Source: JAICLL01 sp035252155
GTDB lineage: Bacteria > Planctomycetota > Planctomycetia > Pirellulales > JAICIG01
DNA: 23,924 bases
Assembly (NCBI GenBank): GCA_035252155.1
Contig: DATFDL010000118.1
Location: 1-23,924, forward strand
Reading direction: 5' to 3'
The notes below the pieces were generated by a model that did no database searches, had not been told where the DNA came from, and was given only the letters and a program-made list of their open reading frames with translations. Of this stretch, positions 15,687 to 21,905 are shown one piece after another; position 1 is the stretch's first letter; each line of letters begins with the position of its first letter. The position numbers and the translations under genes are program-made.

Positions 15687-16685
15687 TCACCGCGTGAGCC
15701 GAGCGATGGCTTCTTCGGCTCCGGCAACTCGTTCTTGCGGCTTTTTGGCCATCATGTCGGCGATCACCTCGACAAAAGCATCGCTTAATGTCGGGTTGAG
15801 CAACCGCGGATGGCGCGGCAGCCGCGTGCGATGCGCCTGGGCCTTGTCGAGCGGCGTGCCGCCGGGAAACGGCACTTTGCCCGTCACCGCGTAGTAGAGC
15901 GTGCAACCCAAGGCGTAGACGTCGCTTAGCGGCGTGGGACGGTCGGGCGAGCCAATCAGTTCCGGCGCAAGGTAGTCGATCGAACCGGTCGTAAAACCTC
16001 CTTGATCGCCGATCGGCTCCGCCTTGTTGAACAGGCTCGCCAACCCCAGGTCGGAGAGCTTCACCTGCCGCTGCTCGGTAATGAGCAGGTTGCTCGGCTT
16101 GACATCGCGATGGGTGAGGCCGCGGGCATGGGCGTAGGCCAATCCTTCGGCCGCCTGGACGATGAAGTCGGCCGCCGTTTCCATATCGAGCTTGCCGTGC
16201 TGGCGCACCAGCCGGCGCAAATCGGTGCCCGGCACGTATTCCATGACCAAAAAATGGACGTTTCGATCATGGCCCGCGTCATAGGCACGAACCAGATGCT
16301 TATGATCCAACTGGGCTTGGTTGCGGATTTCATTCATAAAGTGGGCGATCGCTTGTGGGCTCGACCGCCGCTTGGGCAAGACCTTGATGGCGACCACTCG
16401 CCCCATCACGGAGTGTTCGGCCTTGTAAACGTCGCCCGTTCGGCCCTTGCCCAACGAGTCGAGGATCCAATACGGCCCCAGCTTGAACGTGGTGCGTCCA
16501 GCGCGCAACTGGCCGACTTGCCAAGGGTTGAGGCGTCGGGCGGCGATGAAGTGTTCGGCCAGCTTGTCGTCGTCGGTCTGGCCGGGCTGGCCGTCGGCGC
16601 GGACCGCGGCCACGGCCTCTTCCAGGTCGTGGGGACTGATCAGACCGCTGGCGACGGCGGAGCGTCGAAAAACCGAGTCAGGCAA
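15687..16685 (-). CDS. Serine/threonine protein kinase (Hanks type)
   Basis: 332 residues from a TTG at 16685, chosen because GAGGGGG lies 9 nt upstream (16695-16701) and the recognisable sequence starts there (LPDSVFRRSAVASGLIS). The frame is open to 16865; an ATG at 16781 is the main alternative. A short N-terminal helical region (about 1-65) precedes the kinase domain. The glycine loop is GKGRTGDVY (79-87), the ATP lysine K101 (VAIK), the helix C Glu E119, the catalytic loop HRDVKPSN (192-199) with D194, and the metal site DLG (212-214) in place of DFG; the APE motif is present (240-242). All catalytic residues are intact. No membrane helix or sensor domain follows, so it appears cytoplasmic. 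It lies upstream of a sigma factor gene; its targets are unknown. Confidence 0.9.
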   Translation of the reverse strand: MPDSVFRRSAVASGLISPHDLEEAVAAVRADGQPGQTDDDKLAEHFIAARRLNPWQVGQLRAGRTTFKLGPYWILDSLGKGRTGDVYKAEHSVMGRVVAIKVLPKRRSSPQAIAHFMNEIRNQAQLDHKHLVRAYDAGHDRNVHFLVMEYVPGTDLRRLVRQHGKLDMETAADFIVQAAEGLAYAHARGLTHRDVKPSNLLITEQRQVKLSDLGLASLFNKAEPIGDQGGFTTGSIDYLAPELIGSPDRPTPLSDVYALGCTLYYAVTGKVPFPGGTPLDKAQAHRTRLPRHPRLLNPTLSDAFVEVIADMMAKKPQERVAGAEEAIARLTR

Positions 16686-16796
16686 GACAGGCGGCCCCCT
16701 CGAAAGCGGAGACAACAATTTCCTTGAGGGTATCCGGCCTACGGCCGGAATCAAGGGTGGTGGTCGCCAGCCGCGGGACATTGCCGAACGCAATGG

Positions 16797-16838
16797 GAAA
16801 GTCAAAATGCAAAATGCAAAAGTCAAAATGCAAATGAA
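16797..16838. repeat. Period-7 array of AAAATGC/AAAAGTC units
   Basis: Six 7-nt units: GAAAGTC, AAAATGC, AAAATGC, AAAAGTC, AAAATGC, AAATGAA. It lies in the upstream open extension of the kinase, where the antisense reading encodes a hydrophobic string (ICILTFAFCILTF). This is a reason not to trust the longest kinase frame. Confidence 0.85.
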
Positions 16839-16871
16839 GCAGGCGATCCGCGGCAGGGAATCCATTCTCTA

Positions 16872-16960
16872 ATCGGTTTTGACATTCAAGATCGGCCACG
16901 AACTGACGCCACCGTCCGGGCTTGCCAGGCAGATTACCGATTTTGTTTGTCAAAACCGAT
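16872..16960. repeat. 12-bp inverted repeat between uvrA and the kinase
   Basis: ATCGGTTTTGAC (16872-16883) and GTCAAAACCGAT (16949-16960) are perfect reverse complements 65 nt apart, between two different period-7 arrays. They could bound a small mobile element or form a stem in the uvrA 3' region. Confidence 0.7.
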
Positions 16961-16974
16961 AAGAGGCGATCTCG

Positions 16975-19926
16975 CTATTCCTGAACCCTGAACCCTGAAC
17001 CCTGAACCCTCTGGTCGCCACTCTCGGCCAGCACCGCCCTTAAATACCGCCCTGTGACCGACTCGGGATGCCGCGAGACAAATTCGGGCGTGCCTTGCAC
17101 CACCACACGGCCGCCTTCGTCGGCCGCGCCCGGGCCGAGGTCGATCACGTAATCAGCCGCTTTGATCAGGTGCAGATTGTGTTCGACCACGATCAGCGAG
17201 TGGCCGATCGCCAACAGCGCCTCGAAGCAGTCGAGCAATTGCACGATGTCGGAAAAATGCAGCCCGGTCGTCGGCTCGTCGAGCAAAAACAACGTCCGCC
17301 CGCGCTTCACGCCCGACAAGTGGGCGGCCAGCTTCAGCCGCTGGGATTCGCCGCCGCTCAACGTGTTGGCCGGCTGCCCCAGCCGCAGGTAATCGAGCCC
17401 CACGTCCATCAGCCGCTTCAGCCGGGCTTGCACCTTGGTCTGGCCGCGAAAGAACGCGAAGGCTTCGCGCACCGTCAGGTCGAGCACTTCGGCGATATTG
17501 CGACCGCGATAAACCACGTCGAGTATTTCGCGGCGATACCGCCGTCCCTGGCACTTGGCGCATTTCATATACACGTCGGCCAAAAACTGCATGTCGATCT
17601 CGATCGAACCCTGTCCTTCGCAGGCGTTGCACCGGCCTCCCTCGACATTGAAGCTGAAATGCCCCGCCGTGTAGTTGCGCGTGCGCGCATCGACCGTCTC
17701 GGCGAAGACCTGGCGGATTTCGTCGAATGCCTTGACATACGTGACGGGGTTCGAGCGCGGCGAACGGCCGATCGGCGATTGATCGACCATGATCACATCG
17801 TTCACCTGGCCGTCGCCCAGCAGGTCGTCGCACGCGAGCGGCTTGACAGATTCCTTCCGCAGCCGCCGGCAGAGCGCTGGATAGAGCGTGTCTTCGACCA
17901 GCGTGCTCTTGCCCGATCCGCTCACGCCGGTAACCACGCACAGCAATCCCAACGGAAACTCGACGGTGACGTTGTTCAAGTTGTTGCCGCGGGCGCCGGC
18001 CAGGCGAATCCAGCCGTGGTCGGGGGGGCGGCGTTTGGCGGGCAGCCGAATCGCCCGGCGGCCTGCCAGATAATCGCCCGTCACGCTGGCGGCCGAGGCT
18101 TCCATCTCACTCGGCGCGCCCTGAAAGACCACGCGCCCCCCGCGCTCGCCCGCGCCGGGACCAATCTCGATCACCTGGTCTGCCGCGCGGATCATCGCTT
18201 CCTCATGCTCGACCACCACCACCGTGTTGCCGCGGTCGCGCAGGCCCTCGATGGCGGTCAACAGCCGGCCGGTGTCGTGTGGGTGCAGCCCGATCGAAGG
18301 CTCGTCGAGCACGTAGAGCATGTTGACCAGACTCGATCCGAGGGCCGAGGTGAGCGCCACGCGCTGGGCTTCGCCGCCGCTGAGCGTGCGCAAAGGGCGG
18401 TCGAGCGTCAGATAATCAAGCCCGACCGCCTGCAAATAACCCAACCGGGCGCGAACCTGGTCGAGCATCATGCGGCCGACGGCGCGCTGCCAGTCGGGCA
18501 GTTCGAGCGAGCGGAAAAACTCGGCCGCCTCGCGCACCTTCAGGTTCGACAGCTCGGCAATGTTCTTGCCACCTACCCGCGTGGCCAGCGCCTCGGGCCG
18601 CAGCCGCGCGCCGCCGCACACTGGGCACGGGCGGTAGCTCCGCCAGCGGCTCAAAAACACGCGAATGTGCATCTTGTATTTCCGCCGTTCGAGCCAGGCT
18701 AAGAAGCCCCGCAGCCCGCCGAAGTTGCGCTCGGGCACACCTTCGACGATCAGCCGCCGCTGCCGCTCGTCGAGCTGCCGATAAGGCACGTCGATCGGCA
18801 GGTCGTAATTGCGGGCCAGCGCGAGCAGCTCTTGCAGCTCGTGGGCGTAGGCCGGCGTATTCCAAGGAGCCACGGCGCCTTCACGCAGCGACTTCTCCTG
18901 ATCGGGCACAACCAGCTCCAGGTCGATGTCGATCACGTTGCCGTAGCCCTCGCACTCGGGGCAGGCCCCCAACGGACTATTGAAACTGAATAGCCGCGGT
19001 TCGGGCGTGGGGTACTCGCGTCCGCAGTCGTCGCAGGCCAGCCGCGCGCTGAACGACAGCCGCCGCCAACGACGCTCGTCGATGGTCGCCTCGCGGCCCG
19101 CGGGCAAGCCGGCCGGTGGACAGGCATCGCTCCATTCGAAAAACACCTGGCAACGGCCGCCGCCTTTTTCAAAAGCGGTTTCCAGCGAATCGAGCAGTCG
19201 ACGATCGCTGGCCGCGCCGGCAGCCAGCCGATCGACCACCACGTCGACCTGCCGCCGCGCATCGGCGTCGGCCGCCGACAACTGCCAGGGCGGCGGCGTC
19301 GGGCAGTCGAAGTCCACCAGCCGGCCATCGACAATCGCCCGTACAAACCCCTCTTCACGCAAGGCGGCGGACAGCGCAGCTTGATCGCGCGTGGCGATCG
19401 TTTCCAACGGAAAGGTCACCAGAAAGCGCGTTCCGCTCGGCAACCCGGCCAACGTAGTGGCCATGCTTTGCGGCGTGTCGCGCTTCACTTCGCGTCCGCA
19501 ACTCAGGCAAAACACCTGGCCCACCTTGGCCAACAGCAGCCGCAGATAGTCGTGCGTCTCGGTGGCGGTGCCGATGGTCGAGCGGCTCGATCGGCCGGGA
19601 TTCTTGCCGGCGCTGGCCACCGCGATGGCGGGCGGAATGCCCTCGATGCGCTCGGCCGCGGGCTTCTCGAGGCGTTCCAAAAACTGCCGAGTAAAAGCCG
19701 AGAAGGTCTCGATATAGCGGCGTTGCCCTTCGGCATAGAGCGTGTCGAAGGCCAGGCTGCTTTTTCCGCTGCCGCTGACGCCGCAAAACACGATCAACCG
19801 CCGATGCGGCAGATCGAGATCGACGTGCTTGAGGTTATGGACATCGACGCCCCGCAACGAAATAAACCGATTCGCACCCACTCGACGCCACCAGTCACTC
19901 GTCCTCCAGAACGAATTTGAACTCAT
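16975..19926 (-). CDS. uvrA: Excinuclease ABC subunit A paralogue (UvrA)
   Basis: 983 residues, the length of a normal UvrA. Motifs in order: Walker A GVSGSGKS (49-56), zinc cysteines C298/C301/C322/C325, extra CxxC at C434/C437, signature LSGGEAQR (515-522), Walker B with LDEPS (540-544), second Walker A GVSGSGKS (667-674), the DNA-binding zinc finger C766/C769/C789/C792, second signature LSGGESQR (856-863) and LDEPTTGLH (882-890). UvrA scans DNA for bulky damage and loads UvrB. The first half is divergent: FSAFTRQFLERLEKP and the KNPGRSSRSTIGTATETHDYL stretch (108-128) differ from the usual SLSAYARQF and SRNPRSTVGT forms, suggesting a second UvrA class. Residues after about 970 (RVQGSGFRVQE) are encoded by a period-7 repeat. 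The start overlaps the upstream lipoprotein gene by 32 bp; a GTG at 19881 is an alternative. Confidence 0.93.
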   Translation of the reverse strand: MSSNSFWRTSDWWRRVGANRFISLRGVDVHNLKHVDLDLPHRRLIVFCGVSGSGKSSLAFDTLYAEGQRRYIETFSAFTRQFLERLEKPAAERIEGIPPAIAVASAGKNPGRSSRSTIGTATETHDYLRLLLAKVGQVFCLSCGREVKRDTPQSMATTLAGLPSGTRFLVTFPLETIATRDQAALSAALREEGFVRAIVDGRLVDFDCPTPPPWQLSAADADARRQVDVVVDRLAAGAASDRRLLDSLETAFEKGGGRCQVFFEWSDACPPAGLPAGREATIDERRWRRLSFSARLACDDCGREYPTPEPRLFSFNSPLGACPECEGYGNVIDIDLELVVPDQEKSLREGAVAPWNTPAYAHELQELLALARNYDLPIDVPYRQLDERQRRLIVEGVPERNFGGLRGFLAWLERRKYKMHIRVFLSRWRSYRPCPVCGGARLRPEALATRVGGKNIAELSNLKVREAAEFFRSLELPDWQRAVGRMMLDQVRARLGYLQAVGLDYLTLDRPLRTLSGGEAQRVALTSALGSSLVNMLYVLDEPSIGLHPHDTGRLLTAIEGLRDRGNTVVVVEHEEAMIRAADQVIEIGPGAGERGGRVVFQGAPSEMEASAASVTGDYLAGRRAIRLPAKRRPPDHGWIRLAGARGNNLNNVTVEFPLGLLCVVTGVSGSGKSTLVEDTLYPALCRRLRKESVKPLACDDLLGDGQVNDVIMVDQSPIGRSPRSNPVTYVKAFDEIRQVFAETVDARTRNYTAGHFSFNVEGGRCNACEGQGSIEIDMQFLADVYMKCAKCQGRRYRREILDVVYRGRNIAEVLDLTVREAFAFFRGQTKVQARLKRLMDVGLDYLRLGQPANTLSGGESQRLKLAAHLSGVKRGRTLFLLDEPTTGLHFSDIVQLLDCFEALLAIGHSLIVVEHNLHLIKAADYVIDLGPGAADEGGRVVVQGTPEFVSRHPESVTGRYLRAVLAESGDQRVQGSGFRVQE
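16982..17009. repeat. Period-7 array forming the end of uvrA
   Basis: Four TGAACCC units on the plus strand. Read as uvrA (AGGGTTC sense) they encode R-V-Q-G-S-G-F, and the TAG stop follows directly after the last unit plus GA. Confidence 0.93.
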
Positions 19927-20440
19927 TGGGCTTGTCGCGCTCGACGGTGACCTGAAAAAGCGATTTGTTCGGAATGCAATATCGCTCTGGAATCAAAGAC
20001 TCGCCGGGCAGCATGATCGGCGGCCCACCGGGGTCGACGAGCCCTTGATAAACAAGCCGCAGGACTTCGTCCGGAGCCATTGAGCCGTCCTGCGGCAGGT
20101 CGCGAGCTTTGCGCGCCCCCGGCTGCACCTTGACGCGCCGCCTTGGACCACGCTTTTCAAGATAGACGTCGTAGTCGTCCGGTATGGCCCCGTCAGCGGT
20201 GAAATCGGAGTTGACATAGGTCCACAGCTCAAAATGGCCCTCCGCGTCGGTAAAGTCGGCGGCAGCGCGGCCCCGCTCGCCCTTGCCGGTGAAAACCACG
20301 GTGGCGCCTTCGACGGGCTCGCCCTGATAGGTCACAGTTCCGTGTACGGGCACATAAGGCGATGGCTCGCCACAGCCGGCGCAGCAAACAAGTGCGGCGA
20401 GCATCATCATTGCCGTGCCGAACTCACTTCGAGTCTGCAT
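19895..20440 (-). CDS. Small putative lipoprotein with a carboxypeptidase-regulatory-like fold
   Basis: 181 residues from the ATG at 20440. That start is chosen because AAGGAG lies 6 nt upstream (20447-20452); a more distal ATG at 20458 would place this ribosome site inside the gene. The N-terminus MQTRSEFGTAMMMLAALVCC followed by AGCGEPS is a lipoprotein signal with the lipid-bearing Cys in CAGC. The next part, VPVHGTVTYQGEPVEGATVV followed by F, is the planctomycete version of a transthyretin-like/carboxypeptidase regulatory domain and ends around FELWTYV. The second half is rich in Pro and charged residues and is unrecognised. The role is unknown, with location at the outer face of a membrane. 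The gene overlaps the TPR gene upstream by 17 bp and uvrA downstream by 32 bp. Confidence 0.82.
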   Translation of the reverse strand: MQTRSEFGTAMMMLAALVCCAGCGEPSPYVPVHGTVTYQGEPVEGATVVFTGKGERGRAAADFTDAEGHFELWTYVNSDFTADGAIPDDYDVYLEKRGPRRRVKVQPGARKARDLPQDGSMAPDEVLRLVYQGLVDPGGPPIMLPGESLIPERYCIPNKSLFQVTVERDKPNEFKFVLEDE

Positions 20441-21716
20441 GGCGGTCTCCTTGGTCATACGTTTGTTGGTAAAGCACTTCCAGAGCTTCGTGGGCTTTTT
20501 GATGGTCGGGGTCGATCTTCAAGGCGGCGTTATACCAGTCGGCGGCTAACTCGCCCCAGGTGAGCTTTTCGGCAACCTGGCCGAGTTCATAGCGCACGTC
20601 GGCGTCGTAGGGTCTTTCGGCGGCGCGTTCGTGCAACTCGGTGAACCAGAGCCGCAACTCCTTGAGCTCATCCATTTTCTCCAGCTCGGCCTCGGCTTGG
20701 TCGGCCTTTCCCAGCCGCTGATAGACCTGTCCTAGCCGCTGCCGCGACAGTGAATCGGTCGGGTACGCCGCCACCGCGCGTTGGGCGAAGTCAAGCGCTT
20801 CGTCGGTGCGTCGTTGGTCGAGAGCCAAATCGATTTGCAGCAGCAATGCCGGCAGGTAGTTCGGCGCCTGCGCTAGCGCGCCTCGCACCGCTTCGGCCGC
20901 CTTGTCATGCTCGCCCTCGGCGAAATAGCATTCCGCCTGGATGGCCAGCACTTCGGCCGTCGGGTCGCTGGTCGACAACGCTTCCAGTGCCGTATCGTAC
21001 TTGCCCAGATGGGCCAGGCACGACGCCCATTCGACCAAGATCTCTGGCACGTCGGGCACGAAGCGCTCCAGAGCGGGGTTCTGCGCGACGGCCCGCAACA
21101 CGATCTCGTAATGTTCCGCCGCCTCGACCAGCCGCTCGAAGTCGCGGTAGATCTTGGCCATCATTCGATGGGGCCGAGGATCGCCCGGCGATTGCTCGAT
21201 CCACCGTTCCAGATGGTATTGCGTCGCTCCGATCGCCCCCAGGTCGAAATAGGCGGCGGCCAGCGCGCGGTGCAGCTCGATCTGGTCGTCGTCTTTGAGC
21301 GCGGTTTCCCAGGCGACGGTGGCGTCTTTCAAACGGCCCAAGTTGGACCAGGCCGCCCCCGACATCACCAAGGCCCGCCAGTGAGTGCGCGGGCAGTCCC
21401 AGGCCGGTTCCAGCTCGTGAATGGCTTGCATCGGACGGCCGCCACGCAGCGCAAAATGCGCGTTGAGGATCGACTGTTCCGGTTCAAGCGCCAGGCCATG
21501 GAAACCCAGCGAGGCGTAGAGCAGCGGCTCCTCGGCATTCGAATCGATCAGCCGTAAAGCGGCGGCGAACCTCCGCGAGGGCCAATAATGCCAAGCGTAC
21601 CCCGCGATCAGCCCGGCGGCCAGCACCAGCGCCGCCGCGTAGACGGCGGGTCGCATTCGCCTTGGAGGCGCGATCGCGATAGAGGGCGCGGGAGCTTCGA
21701 GAACGTCGGTTGCCAT
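20424..21716 (-). CDS. TPR-repeat protein with one N-terminal membrane helix
   Basis: 430 residues. After a short cytoplasmic Ala/Pro-rich segment (MATDVLEAPAPSIAIAPPRR) there is one membrane helix (about 25-45, YAAALVLAAGLIAGYAWHYW) and then about eight to ten tetratricopeptide-like helical hairpins. Examples are AWSNLGRLKDATVAWETAL, AAAYFDLGAIGATQYHLERW, ECYFAEGEHDKAAEAVRGAL, GQVYQRLGKADQAEAELEKM and AADWYNAALKIDPDHQKAHE. TPR proteins hold partner proteins, so this is probably a membrane-anchored scaffold; the partner is not evident. It ends 17 bp inside the lipoprotein gene, so the two are probably co-translated. The FG-GAP protein gene upstream is a common planctomycete neighbour of TPR proteins. 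Confidence 0.85.
   Translation of the reverse strand: MATDVLEAPAPSIAIAPPRRMRPAVYAAALVLAAGLIAGYAWHYWPSRRFAAALRLIDSNAEEPLLYASLGFHGLALEPEQSILNAHFALRGGRPMQAIHELEPAWDCPRTHWRALVMSGAAWSNLGRLKDATVAWETALKDDDQIELHRALAAAYFDLGAIGATQYHLERWIEQSPGDPRPHRMMAKIYRDFERLVEAAEHYEIVLRAVAQNPALERFVPDVPEILVEWASCLAHLGKYDTALEALSTSDPTAEVLAIQAECYFAEGEHDKAAEAVRGALAQAPNYLPALLLQIDLALDQRRTDEALDFAQRAVAAYPTDSLSRQRLGQVYQRLGKADQAEAELEKMDELKELRLWFTELHERAAERPYDADVRYELGQVAEKLTWGELAADWYNAALKIDPDHQKAHEALEVLYQQTYDQGDRHADSK
20447..20452 (-). promoter_or_regulatory. Shine-Dalgarno AAGGAG of the lipoprotein gene
   Basis: AAGGAG lies 6 nt before the ATG at 20440, inside the last codons of the TPR gene. It decides the lipoprotein start. 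Confidence 0.7.
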
Positions 21717-21720
21717 GCAG

Positions 21721-21743
21721 AGGGTTCAGGGTTCAGGGTTCAG
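21721..21743. repeat. Period-7 array, three AGGGTTC units (outer left arm)
   Basis: Three units plus AG, 4 bp upstream of the TPR gene's ATG. It is inverted relative to the array at 21979-22006. Confidence 0.92.
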
Positions 21744-21789
21744 ATCGGCGTAAGCCTATTCTATCACGAGTGCCTGTCGGGAACATTCA

Positions 21790-21817
21790 TTTTGCATTCT
21801 GACTTTTGCATTTTGAA
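21790..21817. repeat. Period-7 array, TTTTGCA-type units (inner left arm)
   Basis: Units TTTTGCA, TTCTGAC, TTTTGCA, TTTTGAA. It faces the inverse array at 21861-21895. Confidence 0.88.
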
Positions 21818-21860
21818 TGTCCTCCGCCTTCGGGAGCAGGGCGCCGAATGATCCGCTACG

Positions 21861-21895
21861 AGAAGTCAAAATGCGAAACGCAAAAGTCAAAACCG
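21861..21895. repeat. Period-7 array, AAAATGC-type units (inner right arm)
   Basis: Units AGAAGTC, AAAATGC, GAAACGC, AAAAGTC, AAAACCG. It resembles the array at 16797-16838 and lies 10 bp past the stop of the FG-GAP gene. Confidence 0.85.
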
Positions 21896-21905
21896 GGAAA
21901 TGTTT

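Noticed and set aside
17068..18702. 544-codon open frame on the plus strand
   Set aside because: It is the antisense shadow of uvrA in high-GC sequence, with His/Arg/Gln-rich content and no recognisable motif.
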